The notes under the pieces are model-generated. The model saw only the letters and a list, made by a program, of their open reading frames with translations. It did no database searches and was not told the DNA's origin. Of a stretch of DNA of 64,000 nt, positions 19,512-28,093 are shown piece after piece. The first letter of the stretch is position 1. Each line of letters starts with the position of its first letter. This stretch comes from JBIICI01 sp044238935. GTDB taxonomy: Bacteria > Pseudomonadota > Alphaproteobacteria > Micavibrionales > Micavibrionaceae. The DNA lies in contig JBIICI010000003.1 in assembly GCA_044238935.1 (NCBI GenBank), positions 1-64,000 on the forward strand. The letters are read 5' to 3'. The position numbers and the translations under genes were made by a program.

Positions 19512-20346
19512 GTCAAAACAAAAACCAAAACGCACACTCAAACAATCACAACAATCCTCAATATCATTTGTTGAGGCATTGGATCTGTTGCAACGTGGGT
19601 TATGGTTTGTTGTGATTTGCTTTTTCATCGGTGGTTTGGGGGCATGGATTTTTATCCTTGATGGTTTACCCAAAACGGGGCAATGGATACAACATCGTTT
19701 AATTGACCATAGTGTCGGCATGGGGTTAAATATCCAAAGCCTAACCATCGAAGGCCGCAAACACACAGATCGTGAAGCCATACGCAAAGCATTACATATT
19801 GAACGCGGCGATCCCATGCTGGCTTTTTCTCCCAAAACCACCAAAAATCAACTGGAATCCTTAAATTGGGTCAAAGAAGCCCATATTTTTCGTCAATTCC
19901 CAGACCGCATTCATATTGAATTGGTGGAATATGAACCTGCCTCGCTATGGATGCATGATCAGCAATTGGATTTAATCGCAGAAAATGGGCGTGTTTTGCA
20001 AAAAGGTGGTGATCTGAGTGCATTTCGGACATTACCAATGATCAGTGGCGAACATGGCGAAGCCCATGTGCAAGAATTATATGATTTATTAAATAACCAG
20101 CCCTTTATTCGCCCTCTATTGGAAACCGCTCAATGGGTTGGAAATCGCCGCTGGGATTTTTATCTCAATAATGGCGTTAAAATTATTCTGCCCGAAATTG
20201 ATGAACAGATGGCTTTGGCACGTTTGGAAAAAGCCCATAAGGAAAATAAAATCCTAGAACGCCCCTTAAAAATTATTGATTTAAAAGATCCACAAAACAT
20301 TGTGGTTGAAACCTTGTCAAAAACCCCGATTCATAGTAAAGATTAA
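19501..20346 (+). CDS. ftsQ: cell division protein FtsQ
   Basis: The 281-residue single-pass divisome protein has a basic cytoplasmic N-terminus (KSKQKPKRTLK), TM at about 35-58, then a POTRA domain at about 75-150 (LTIEGRKHTDREAIRKAL, followed by LESLNWVKEAHIFRQFPDRIHIELVEYEPASLW). The FtsQ beta domain follows to the end. It overlaps ddl and precedes ftsA, which fixes the identification despite low sequence conservation in the family. Confidence 0.92.
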   Translation: MPVKSKQKPKRTLKQSQQSSISFVEALDLLQRGLWFVVICFFIGGLGAWIFILDGLPKTGQWIQHRLIDHSVGMGLNIQSLTIEGRKHTDREAIRKALHIERGDPMLAFSPKTTKNQLESLNWVKEAHIFRQFPDRIHIELVEYEPASLWMHDQQLDLIAENGRVLQKGGDLSAFRTLPMISGEHGEAHVQELYDLLNNQPFIRPLLETAQWVGNRRWDFYLNNGVKIILPEIDEQMALARLEKAHKENKILERPLKIIDLKDPQNIVVETLSKTPIHSKD

Positions 20347-20402
20347 GAACGTTATTTCTTATTCGCTGCTATAGCGATATTTTCATACAGGATATAAATT
20401 CC

Positions 20403-21677
20403 ATGGCACACCCTGTCTATAAGGCCAAAGGCTCTATTTTTGCGGCACTTGATATCGGATCAAATAAAATTGCATGCTTTGTTGCACAAATCATGGATGA
20501 TCAAGGGAATTTCGATATTTTAGGAATCGGTCATAATCAATCCAGCGGTATTCGCCAAAGTACAATTATTGACATTACAGAAACCGAAAAATCGATTCGT
20601 CAGGCCGTCGATGCGGCTGAGCGCATGGCGGCTGAGCGCATGCGCGGCTATCCATTGCGTGAGATTGTGATTAATGTTTCGGGGTTGCACAGTTTTTCCA
20701 GCTATGCCCATATTGATGTTGATATTTCAGGGCATGAAATCACCAAACATGATATTACACGCGCGCTAATTAAAACCCAATCCAAAGCCATGCGCGATGG
20801 GAATGAGCTTATTCATACCATCCCCGCGCGGTATATTCTGAATCGTCAAAGCGAAGTCCTTGATCCGATTGGCATGCATGGCAATACATTATCAATGGAT
20901 GTACATTTTGTATCAGGCGATGTGAACAGCTTAAAAAATATCGCCAGCACGGTTGAAAGCAGTCATTTAGACATTGCCGCTTTGTGCAGCACCCCCTACG
21001 CTTCTGGGCTTGCCGCCCTTGTCGAAGATGAAATGGATTTGGGCTGTACCATCATTGATCTTGGTGGCGGTGTGACCTCCTATGCGGTCTTCCAAGGTGG
21101 AAATATGGTGCATCACGGCGCATTGCCTGTGGGGGGGAATCATGTGACCAATGACCTTGCCAAGGGATTAACAACCTCAATCAAAGACGCAGAACGCATT
21201 AAAACATTATACGGCAATTTATTCACCGTCCCCAGTGATGATGTGGAAACAATCGATGTGCCCTTGGTTGGCGAAGACCGTAACAACCACCAATCAAACC
21301 CCGTGGCGCGATCCATTATTATTGGCATTATGCGCCCGCGCGTGGAGGAAATTTTTGAAATGCTGCGCGCCCGTTTAGATGATATTGATGTCCTGCAAGA
21401 TATTAGCCGCCGCGTGGTTTTGGTGGGTGGCGGCTGTCAAATTCCGGGGTTAAAAGATTTTGCCGCGCATATTTTGGATAAACAAGTCCGCATTGGTCGC
21501 CCCATTAATATCTCAGGCTTAGCCGAAGCCGTCAGCGGCCCTGAATTTTGTACCGCTGCAGGGTTATTGCGTTATTACAGCAGCCGATCCCATGAAATGC
21601 CTGCCCGTATCCACCAACAAGGCGACCTAAAATCTTTCTGGCCTGCCTTAAAAAAATGGCTGCATGAAAATTGGTAA
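20403..21677 (+). CDS. ftsA: cell division protein FtsA
   Basis: The 424-residue actin-like protein tethers FtsZ to the membrane. The phosphate-1 loop is ALDIGSNKIACFVA. The 1C subdomain is present (EIVINVSGLHSFSS). Phosphate-2 is TIIDLGGGVTSYAVF and the adenosine motif VLVGGGCQIPG. The C-terminal amphipathic helix LKSFWPALKKWLHENW is the membrane anchor. The operon ends here; ftsZ, the normal next gene, is missing and a repeat element follows. Confidence 0.95.
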   Translation: MAHPVYKAKGSIFAALDIGSNKIACFVAQIMDDQGNFDILGIGHNQSSGIRQSTIIDITETEKSIRQAVDAAERMAAERMRGYPLREIVINVSGLHSFSSYAHIDVDISGHEITKHDITRALIKTQSKAMRDGNELIHTIPARYILNRQSEVLDPIGMHGNTLSMDVHFVSGDVNSLKNIASTVESSHLDIAALCSTPYASGLAALVEDEMDLGCTIIDLGGGVTSYAVFQGGNMVHHGALPVGGNHVTNDLAKGLTTSIKDAERIKTLYGNLFTVPSDDVETIDVPLVGEDRNNHQSNPVARSIIIGIMRPRVEEIFEMLRARLDDIDVLQDISRRVVLVGGGCQIPGLKDFAAHILDKQVRIGRPINISGLAEAVSGPEFCTAAGLLRYYSSRSHEMPARIHQQGDLKSFWPALKKWLHENW

Positions 21678-21721
21678 GCATGCATCTATAAATCACTTAT
21701 TAGATTTTTTTATATTTATTA

Positions 21722-21884
21722 TGCTCCCTTATACGTTATCCCGTGCGTGACAGCTATTTCTGGGAGATTCCGCGTCAGGCGCGGAATGACGAAACAAGAG
21801 ATATTTATTTAAAAACATAGCAGATGACGTTCTTGTATGTAAAAATAACAGGTATCGTATAACCAAATTGATTTGGTTTGGCTA
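21722..21884 (+). repeat. degenerate MITE-like repeat, copy C
   Basis: It contains CCCGTGCGTGACAG, GGGAGATTCCGCGTCAGG and GCGGAATGACG, matching the palindromic core of the family. It ends with AACCAAATTGATTTGGTTTGGCTAT, close to the right terminal repeat of copies A and B. The left terminus is not recognisable. It lies exactly where ftsZ would be expected after ftsA, and its terminal palindrome may serve as a terminator for ldhA on minus. Confidence 0.6.
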
Positions 21885-22880
21885 TTTATTAACCTGATTA
21901 AAACTTTCTGTATTCTCTGCACAAGATTTTAAGTTATCCAATGTCGTTTGTGCAATGTTACCAAGAGCGGTATCGGTTAAAAACGCCTGATGCCCTGTGA
22001 TTAATACGTTTGGGAACGTGAGCAGCCTTGAGAAAACATCATCTTGGATAATATGATTGGATAAATCTTCGAAAAATAAATGCTCCTCTTCTTCGTACAC
22101 ATCCAATCCTAATGCGCCAATTTTGCCTGTCTTTAGCCCCTCAATCACAGATTTTGTATCAATAATCCCACCACGGCTGGTGTTGATTAACATCACCCCT
22201 GTTTTCATTGTTTGAATGGTTTCTTCATTGATCATATGATGCGTTTGTGGGATCAGGGGGCAATGCAGGCTGATCATATCGGATTGTGCAAATAAGACAT
22301 CCATTGATACATATTGCGCCTTAAATTTCTCGATAGCAGGGTTTTGTTGAACATCATACGCCAAAATTTGGCATCCAAAGCCGCTGATGGTTTCAATAAA
22401 GGCTTCACCAATTTTGCCTGTACCAACAACCCCAATGGTCTTGCCACGAATGTTAAAGCCCAACAAACCATCTAAGGCAAAATTCCCCTCACGAACACGG
22501 TTATAGGCACGGTGATATTTGCGGTTTAATGCCATGATTAAGCCAATCGCGTGCTCCGCCACAGCATAGGGGGAATAGGCAGGAACACGCAAAACACGAA
22601 TCCCCAGCTTTGTTGCTGCGTCTAAATCCACATTATTAAAACCAGCACAGCGCAAGACCACAAAACGCACGCCATTTTCCTTGAGTTTAGAAAGGATATT
22701 CGCATCCAGCCGATCATTCACAAAGATGCATATGGCATCATGTCCTTGGGCTAATATCGTTGTGTTTTCTTGCAAATGGGCTTCGAAAAATGAAAAATCG
22801 AATCCATGTTGTCCCGTTTCATTGGCTTGCGTCAGAAAGACTTTATCATAGTTTCTGCTTGAAAAAACGGCAACGCGCAT
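21882..22880 (-). CDS. ldhA: fermentative D-lactate dehydrogenase
   Basis: The 332-residue D-2-hydroxyacid dehydrogenase resembles E. coli LdhA in length and sequence. It begins [14 protein letters not shown], has [12 protein letters not shown] and the NAD motif GVVGTGKIG. The catalytic Arg is in [10 protein letters not shown], the Glu in DVYEEEE and the His in ITGHQAFLT. It reduces pyruvate to D-lactate with NADH, giving an outlet under oxygen limitation. It stands alone, with repeats on both sides. Confidence 0.93.
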   Translation of the reverse strand: MRVAVFSSRNYDKVFLTQANETGQHGFDFSFFEAHLQENTTILAQGHDAICIFVNDRLDANILSKLKENGVRFVVLRCAGFNNVDLDAATKLGIRVLRVPAYSPYAVAEHAIGLIMALNRKYHRAYNRVREGNFALDGLLGFNIRGKTIGVVGTGKIGEAFIETISGFGCQILAYDVQQNPAIEKFKAQYVSMDVLFAQSDMISLHCPLIPQTHHMINEETIQTMKTGVMLINTSRGGIIDTKSVIEGLKTGKIGALGLDVYEEEEHLFFEDLSNHIIQDDVFSRLLTFPNVLITGHQAFLTDTALGNIAQTTLDNLKSCAENTESFNQVNK

Positions 22881-23168
22881 AAAAAGACTCCTTTATAGAT
22901 TGGTTTTTCTTAAGGAGTAAGGCTAAACCAATCCATAAAGCTGTGCAATCTCTATCTCATTTTATTGAATGAGAATTGTTTTATCATTTGATTGAGTGCA
23001 TTTTCTTGACCAAGATGTTCAAGGAATAAATCAGGCAGGATTGGTTTTAATGTTGAGATAAATTCATTTCTCATGTGTAAATATGGTAATTCAAAATACT
23101 ATAGTATCTTAAATTAACGATTGGACAGCTAAAAATATCTTTTCATCTGTTTATAAAACCCTTTTTTT
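22881..23168. other. gene-poor spacer upstream of ldhA
   Basis: This stretch holds the ldhA promoter region and one short minus-strand frame (22952-23074, 40 codons, beginning MRNEFISTLKPILPDLF). That frame has no ribosome-binding site and no family I recognise. It may be a gene remnant. Nothing else is evident. Confidence 0.4.
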
Positions 23169-23300
23169 GAAACACTAAGGGCACGAAGCACAGATAAGTT
23201 TCACTAAGAAAACCATGTTTTCCTTAAGTTTTTCACCAATCCTTGAGCTCTTACAGATCCCTTAGTGCCCCTTAGTGGTTCTTAGTGCCCTTAGTGGTCA
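23169..23300. repeat. inverted pair of CACTAAGG-type repeats
   Basis: The left part reads AACACTAAGGGCACGAAG and TTTCACTAAG. The right part is its complement in multiple units, CTTAGTGCCCCTTAGTGG and CTTAGTGCCCTTAGTGG. The same unit recurs at 26463, 27264 and 28382. The unit is about 9-10 bp, variants of CACTAAGGG. No coding potential is apparent. Confidence 0.65.
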
Positions 23301-23375
23301 AAAACAAAAAGGTTTCACACTCCTGTCCAATCAATATTTTAAAACACTATAATTTATAAGGAGGGTGGTGACGGG

Positions 23376-23475
23376 TTGTGCTTTTTTCCCACCGGCGTCA
23401 TGCCGTGCCCCGACACGGCATCTCAGGCTTATAGGGGGAAGATGCCGGATCACGTCTGGCATAACGATTTTTGGT
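23376..23475 (+). repeat. MITE-like repeat, copy D (core only)
   Basis: It matches the core of copies A and B: CGTCATGCCGTGCCCCGACACGGCATCTC, then CTTATAGGGGGAAGATGCCGGATCACGTCTGGCAT. The terminal CCAAATAAA repeats are absent, so this is a truncated copy. A 60-codon open frame across it is a by-product of the repeat. Confidence 0.65.
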
Positions 23476-23533
23476 GCTGGATTAATAAAAAATACTCAAA
23501 AATCAATCCATACAACAACGCCTGTAAGATTAT

Positions 23534-23573
23534 AAAAACCCCTCAGAAAAATTATTAAAAATTATCTGAGGGG
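23534..23573 (-). terminator. intrinsic terminator of the sseB-like gene
   Basis: The stem CCCCTCAGA / TCTGAGGGG (23539-23547 and 23565-23573) is followed on the minus strand by a T-run (AAAAA at 23534-23538 on plus). It lies about 20 bp beyond the stop of the gene ending at 23595. Confidence 0.8.
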
Positions 23574-23594
23574 ATAAAATATTTATCTTTGAAT

Positions 23595-24044
23595 TTATTC
23601 AGCAGAGTCGGCGTCTTCTTCGTCTTCGTCGAAATCAAATAGATTTTCAATGTCATCAGGGGATAAAAATAATCCAAACTCGCTGGCTGGATTAATCACG
23701 ATATTATTGCCTTCCGTTAAAAACAAAACCTGTGCTGCAGGTAAAGCCATATAGCCAAATTCTTCGTCAATTGTATCTTGGATTTGTTTTAAGGATGTAA
23801 AGACAGGAACGTAATCTTCGTCTTCATCGGTTTCAAAATGCACCAATTCAATTTCTGTGCCTGCCTCTAAGAAATGCGCGCCATGTCTTTCGCCACCAAC
23901 GGGGGTTAAAACAAATAAAGTGGATTGCAATAATAGATCATAGAGGGAGTCAATAACAGTTTCATCCTCAAAGGATCTTTCTAATAAAGCCTCTAATTCA
24001 GTATTATCAATGACGGGGGCTGTTGTTGTTGCTGTTGCGCTCAT
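23595..24044 (-). CDS. SseB-family protein
   Basis: The 149-residue acidic protein matches the SseB N-terminal domain pattern: LEALLERSFED, SLYDLLLQSTLFVLTP, VPVFTSLKQIQ, then YMALPAAQVLFL and INPASEFGLFLSPDDIENL. In enterobacteria SseB affects serine sensitivity, but the molecular function is unknown. The tail is almost all Asp/Glu. It lies 60 bp downstream of recA in the same direction and may be read through from recA. Confidence 0.75.
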   Translation of the reverse strand: MSATATTTAPVIDNTELEALLERSFEDETVIDSLYDLLLQSTLFVLTPVGGERHGAHFLEAGTEIELVHFETDEDEDYVPVFTSLKQIQDTIDEEFGYMALPAAQVLFLTEGNNIVINPASEFGLFLSPDDIENLFDFDEDEEDADSAE

Positions 24045-24104
24045 GGTTATAGTCTCTCTTCTTTGTAAAACGATTCTAAAATAATGCTTTTCTTATAGAC
24101 CAGT

Positions 24105-25238
24105 TTAGGCGGCTTCGGATACATCTTTTTGATTTTTGGATGCGGCTTTCGTGATTGGCGCATCAAAATCGGCATCCATATCGCTATCATCCGCATTACC
24201 CACCAGCATTTGATCGGCGACAAGCCCTGCGTTTGCACGAATCTGTGCTTCCAATTTCTGTGCGGCTTCTACGTTTTCGCGGAAATAATTTTTGGAATTT
24301 TCCCGCCCTTGACCGATACGCTGCCCATCATAGGAATACCATGATCCTGATTTTTCAACCAGATTGGCTTGGACGCCGATATCAATCAATTCACCTAATT
24401 TCGAAATCCCCTCACCGTACATAATATCAAATTCGACCTGACGGAAGGGAGGCGCCATTTTATTTTTGGCGACTTTGACACGGGTTTGATTGCCCGTCAT
24501 TTCTTCTTTGTCTTTCACCGCGCCAATGCGGCGAATATCCAAACGAACGGAGGCGTAGAATTTTAAGGCATTGCCGCCTGTTGTGGTTTCAGGTGAGCCA
24601 AACATGACCCCAATTTTCATACGGATTTGGTTAATAAAGATCACCACACAATTGGATTTTGAGATTGATCCTGTGATTTTCCGCAATGCCTGTGACATTA
24701 AACGTGCTTGTAAGCCCATATGGGAATCACCCATATCGCCCTCAAGCTCCGCGCGTGGGACAAGAGCCGCCACGGAGTCAATCACCAACACATCCAGCGC
24801 ACCTGAGCGCACCAAGGTATCCACGATTTCCAGAGCCTGTTCGCCTGCATCAGGTTGGGAGATCAAGAGTTCATCTAAATTCACGCCTAATTTCTTCGCA
24901 TAAGATGGGTCTAGCGCGTGTTCGGCATCAACGATGGCACAAGTCCCCCCTAATTTTTGGGCTTCTGCGATTACTTGCAGCGCAAGCGTGGTTTTACCTG
25001 AGCTTTCAGGGCCATAAATTTCAATAATCCGACCACGTGGCAAACCGCCAATCCCAAGGGCGATATCCAATCCCAATGATCCTGTTGAGATCACCTCAAT
25101 ATCACTGGGGGCGTAATCTGTCCCCATCCGCATGATTGATCCCTTACCAAAGGCGCGTTCAATTTGCGATAAAGCCGCATCAAGGGCTTTTTGCTTATCA
25201 TTGGCGGCGGCGGGGGAAACTGGGTTTTTCTGGCTCAT
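24105..25238 (-). CDS. recA: recombinase RecA
   Basis: The 377-residue strand-exchange ATPase also stimulates LexA self-cleavage. The Walker A is GPESSGKTT, Walker [17 protein letters not shown]1 around [18 protein letters not shown], and L2 near [18 protein letters not shown]. The N-terminal polymerisation helix contains [21 protein letters not shown]. The C-terminus is extended and acidic (residues about 345-365). A candidate SOS operator lies about 50 bp upstream. Confidence 0.98.
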   Translation of the reverse strand: MSQKNPVSPAAANDKQKALDAALSQIERAFGKGSIMRMGTDYAPSDIEVISTGSLGLDIALGIGGLPRGRIIEIYGPESSGKTTLALQVIAEAQKLGGTCAIVDAEHALDPSYAKKLGVNLDELLISQPDAGEQALEIVDTLVRSGALDVLVIDSVAALVPRAELEGDMGDSHMGLQARLMSQALRKITGSISKSNCVVIFINQIRMKIGVMFGSPETTTGGNALKFYASVRLDIRRIGAVKDKEEMTGNQTRVKVAKNKMAPPFRQVEFDIMYGEGISKLGELIDIGVQANLVEKSGSWYSYDGQRIGQGRENSKNYFRENVEAAQKLEAQIRANAGLVADQMLVGNADDSDMDADFDAPITKAASKNQKDVSEAA

Positions 25239-25284
25239 GTCGAATCCTTATTAAATCAAATGATGGTATCGCTTTTTATTTAAA

Positions 25285-25299
25285 GTACACTATTTGTTC
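25285..25299 (-). promoter_or_regulatory. candidate LexA operator of recA
   Basis: On the plus strand this reads GTAC-N7-GTTC (minus: GAAC-N7-GTAC), one mismatch from the alphaproteobacterial SOS box GTTC-N7-GTTC. It lies 47-61 bp before the recA start, between a TTGCAA (-35-like) and TACTTT/TTAAAT (-10-like) on the minus strand, so bound LexA would block polymerase. Position and regulon make it plausible; the mismatch keeps confidence moderate. Confidence 0.45.
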
Positions 25300-25378
25300 C
25301 GTTTTGCAAGAGGCAAAATGAAAAAAAATCTATTACTTTCTGCATACCTAATGTTATTTTCATAAGGGAAAGACCTTG

Positions 25379-25609
25379 TTAATTCTTTTTCTTCATAATC
25401 CTATAACCCTTTGCGGCACAGAAACCAATTGCACCACAAACAAGAGCAAGCGGTAAAGTTCCTGAAACGGCAGTGCCAAAAGCAGCTATCCCTATGTTAC
25501 TGCCTACAACAGCACCTATACTTGTGCCACCAGTTGTTGATAAAAACTCCTTCGAAGAAAGAGTTTTCTTAAGATTCTTTTTAATCGTCGCTTGTATTTT
25601 TGGGTTCAT
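25379..25609 (-). CDS. small glycine-rich membrane protein, unknown
   Basis: A 76-residue protein with a basic N-terminus (KIQATIKKNLKK), a glycine/alanine-rich hydrophobic middle and end (about 26-68, with GTSIGAVVGSNIGIAAFG and LPLALVCGAIGF) that could form one or two membrane helices, and a basic tail. No family recognised. It lies between recA and fabG, transcribed in the same direction as both. Confidence 0.5.
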   Translation of the reverse strand: MNPKIQATIKKNLKKTLSSKEFLSTTGGTSIGAVVGSNIGIAAFGTAVSGTLPLALVCGAIGFCAAKGYRIMKKKN

Positions 25610-25695
25610 AACTCTTAATTTCCTTGTTTCGGCTAATCTTTAAATATTTTTCGTAATCTGATCAATTTCAAGCACCAGATCAAAGGTTTTTAAAA

Positions 25696-26436
25696 TTAAA
25701 TCATCGCCATACCGCCATTGATATGCAGCGTTTGCCCTGTGACATAGGCGGCCTCATCGCTGGCGAGGTACAGAACCCCTGCAGCAATCTCATCGGCATT
25801 GCCCATCCGCGCAGCAGGAATGGAGGCATTGATGCGCTCTTTTTGATCCTCATTTAACGCATCCGTCATAGGGGTTGCGATAAAACCGGGGGCAACGCAA
25901 TTGATGGTAATGCCACGATTGGCAATTTCCTGTGCCATCGCCTTTGACCAGCCGATCATCCCTGCCTTAGACGCGCAGTAATTCGCCTGCCCCGGATTAC
26001 CTGTGACCCCAACGATGGAGGCAATATTGATAATCCGCCCATGGCGGCGTTTCATCATGCCACGCTGTGCGGCGCGCGCCAATTGAAAGGGTGCAGTTAA
26101 ATTGACATCCAGCACTTGCTGCCAATCTTCATCTTTCATACGCATCGAAAGACCATCCCGCGTGAGTCCTGCGTTATTCACCAGAATATCAATTTGCCCT
26201 GTGATGGATTCGGCATCTTTAATCAGGGCATTGACGCCCTCACTATGCGATAAATCCGCCGCCAAGACATGGGCTTTATCCGCGCCCAATGCGCTTTGTA
26301 GGGAGGCTAATTTTTCCACATTGCGCCCTGATAAAATGACTGTTGCACCAGCATCCGATAAGGCCTTGGCAATCGCCTCCCCAATACCACCTGTCGCGCC
26401 TGTAATCAGGGCTGTTTTTCCTGTTAGATTGAACAT
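25696..26436 (-). CDS. fabG: 3-oxoacyl-ACP reductase
   Basis: The 246-residue SDR enzyme reduces beta-ketoacyl-ACP with NADPH in fatty acid elongation. It has TGATGGIGEAIA, the NNAG motif, Ser139-type SIVG and the catalytic YCASK. The C-terminus GQTLHINGGMAMI is typical of FabG. The start is ATG at 26434-26436 (MFNLTGKTALITG); the longer frame adds 21 atypical residues. Unlike the usual fabD-fabG-acpP cluster it stands alone, with repeats upstream. Confidence 0.92.
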   Translation of the reverse strand: MFNLTGKTALITGATGGIGEAIAKALSDAGATVILSGRNVEKLASLQSALGADKAHVLAADLSHSEGVNALIKDAESITGQIDILVNNAGLTRDGLSMRMKDEDWQQVLDVNLTAPFQLARAAQRGMMKRRHGRIINIASIVGVTGNPGQANYCASKAGMIGWSKAMAQEIANRGITINCVAPGFIATPMTDALNEDQKERINASIPAARMGNADEIAAGVLYLASDEAAYVTGQTLHINGGMAMI

Positions 26437-26462
26437 ATCGCTTTTCTTTCTCTTTTTATTTT

Positions 26463-26566
26463 GAACCACTAAGGACACTAAGGATGCACTAAGTTTCACT
26501 AAGGTTATGTTGTTTTGTGGGGGTAGTTTATCGGGTTTTTAAGAGGGTGTAAAATGGTTTTTAGAC
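26463..26566 (+). repeat. composite CACTAAGG repeat
   Basis: TTGAACCACTAAGGACACTAAGGATGCACTAAG is followed by a second conserved piece, GGGTTTTTAAGAGGGTGTAAAATGG at about 26533-26557. Both pieces recur in the same order at 27264-27326, so they form one composite repeat that separates fabG from the exonuclease gene. Quoted here in parts; the first runs 26461-26493. Confidence 0.6.
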
Positions 26567-27169
26567 AAGCAAAGAAAAATCAATCTTTTTCTGCTCACAG
26601 CAATATTGCAAGGCTCTGACAATAGAGCGCACATCGTCCAAAGCATCATGCGCCTTTAAATCTTTGGTACAAATACCATAATATTGCGCAAGGGTACTGC
26701 TGCGGATTTTGAGAAGCTCTGCCTCAGGGATTCCTGCCGCCAAGAATAAGGATGCGGCATTGCCAAATTGGTTGGGTTTTAAGGTCATGGCATAGCCATT
26801 TAAGAAGCAATTTATGCCCAACGCCCATAGCTCATCTTTGCCCCATGACCATATTTTATCCTCCCCAACAAAGGCCTCAAATTGCTGGCATACGTTCCGA
26901 AAACTCTTTCCTTTTTCTGATAAATCTTTCTCCCTGATCCCTGTTAGGGATGTAAAAAACGGATCAAGGACAGCTTTATTTCCCAAACGATCAAAGGGCA
27001 GGACATATTCAAGCATTTCAGCGACAATCGGCAATCCCTCTGTAAGCCCCAGCTTAATCGCGCCGATTTGAACCAAAATCGGATCAGGATCATGCACACC
27101 GCACCAGAGGCGGCTCATTGCTCCTTCGGCAGTCAAAAACTCGCAATCGAATATTGTTACTGTTTTCAT
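26561..27169 (-). CDS. DEDDh-type 3'-5' exonuclease
   Basis: The 202-residue protein has the three exonuclease motifs of the DnaQ/ERI-1-like superfamily. ExoI is IFDCEF near residue 6-11. ExoII is around VGEDKIWSWGKDELWALG. ExoIII is HDALDDVRSI, with histidine as in DEDDh enzymes. The LDPFFTSLTGIREKDL segment is also typical. It likely trims single-stranded DNA or RNA ends; the substrate cannot be told from sequence. The start has AGAGG as ribosome-binding site. It sits alone between repeats. Confidence 0.75.
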   Translation of the reverse strand: MKTVTIFDCEFLTAEGAMSRLWCGVHDPDPILVQIGAIKLGLTEGLPIVAEMLEYVLPFDRLGNKAVLDPFFTSLTGIREKDLSEKGKSFRNVCQQFEAFVGEDKIWSWGKDELWALGINCFLNGYAMTLKPNQFGNAASLFLAAGIPEAELLKIRSSTLAQYYGICTKDLKAHDALDDVRSIVRALQYCCEQKKIDFSLLV

Positions 27170-27263
27170 ATCGCCTCTGTAATTTTAAGCGTCAGCAAGC
27201 CTAAACCCAAAAATACCTCCTTAAGCCGCTGCCTGCTGTGCTTTTATGGCGGTTTTTTGTTTT

Positions 27264-27326
27264 GAACCACTAAGGACATCTAAGAGATTATAGGGTTTTG
27301 AGAGGGGTGTAAAATGGTTTTTTGAG
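27264..27326 (+). repeat. composite CACTAAGG repeat, second copy
   Basis: GAACCACTAAGGACATCTAAG followed by AGGGTTTTGAGAGGGGTGTAAAATGGTTTTTTG, the same two pieces in the same order as at 26463-26566 but closer together. It lies upstream of the exonuclease gene, so that gene is flanked by two direct copies. Confidence 0.6.
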
Positions 27327-27396
27327 AAAGAGGATTCAATGATTTCGTACGGAATGACCTAAACATGTATGATCATTCCGTGCCACATCGCCATTT

Positions 27397-27975
27397 TTAA
27401 GAAAGATTACAAATATTAATGGGTTTTTTATAAGCTTCCATAGCCTTGGGATCGGTTAGGGTTTGATCGACAAGCTTAAGACGCAAATCAACGCCTTTTT
27501 TTAGGATTTCTATTAGCTTTACTGGATTTTTTTGATAAAGATCCCTTACTTTACCATCACAACTCTTGCTTGCCTCCAATAAAACCGCGTAAACTGGACT
27601 GAAGGTCTGAGTGCTGGCTATATTATTTCCAGCTGTTACAGACTCAGCATTAAAATTATTAAGTATTGCTTTATATGTTGAATCATTTTTTGGCCAATGT
27701 CCATCAACAAGGCATTGATTTGATAATATATTGAAACTATGCATGACACAACCAGAGCCATACACCACAGCAGTCACCGAAAAACCAAATGAACAAACAC
27801 CTCTGACAATATCTAAATTTGATGGGATATTTGCCTTACAAAATTCAGAAGACAATACTGCTTCAGCACCTACGCAAGCCAGAGCCGTGAATAACTCTCC
27901 CATCACAGTTGTCAATGATTGAATAGCCAATGATTGAATAAAAGGATCTTGAGCCATTGTATTAAAATCGGACAT
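27397..27975 (-). CDS. hypothetical protein
   Basis: I do not recognise this 192-residue protein. It has hydrophobic stretches at about 13-40 and 57-85 rich in small residues (ALACVGAEAVLSS, VCSFGFSVTAVVYGSG), seven cysteines and a charged helical C-terminal half. Two membrane helices are possible. A second start at residue 7 cannot be excluded. It is bracketed by dispersed repeats (27264 and 28094), and its base composition is AT-rich. Confidence 0.55.
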   Translation of the reverse strand: MSDFNTMAQDPFIQSLAIQSLTTVMGELFTALACVGAEAVLSSEFCKANIPSNLDIVRGVCSFGFSVTAVVYGSGCVMHSFNILSNQCLVDGHWPKNDSTYKAILNNFNAESVTAGNNIASTQTFSPVYAVLLEASKSCDGKVRDLYQKNPVKLIEILKKGVDLRLKLVDQTLTDPKAMEAYKKPINICNLS

Positions 27976-28093
27976 ATTTCTCTCCTGTTAAAAGTTTGTT
28001 TTAATTTTCTAAGTTGTTTTATACTGAAGATTAAAAGATATGTCAACAAAAAAATTGAGCTGTCTGTTTTGATTATGGCAATAAATATGATTG
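27976..28093. other. AT-rich leader of the 27397-27975 gene
   Basis: This is the first part of a 460-bp stretch without a gene. It is AT-rich and contains no feature I can name beyond the expected promoter. The remainder of the stretch is repeat copy B (28094-28310) and a CACTAAGG block (28382-28427). Confidence 0.4.

Noticed and set aside
22952..23074. 40-codon minus frame (MRNEFISTLKPIL...)
   Set aside because: Protein-like composition but no ribosome-binding site and no recognisable family; too weak to list as a gene.
23169..23300. Possible CRISPR array
   Set aside because: Units are 9-10 bp, irregular and in both orientations, with no spacers of constant length and no cas genes.
23376..23558. 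60-codon frame
   Set aside because: It lies mostly within repeat copy D and its translation has no protein-like character.
27216..27240. Resemblance of CAGCAGGCAGCGGCTTAAGG (minus) to the 3' end of icd
   Set aside because: About 20 bp of similarity with mismatches and no extension; probably chance.
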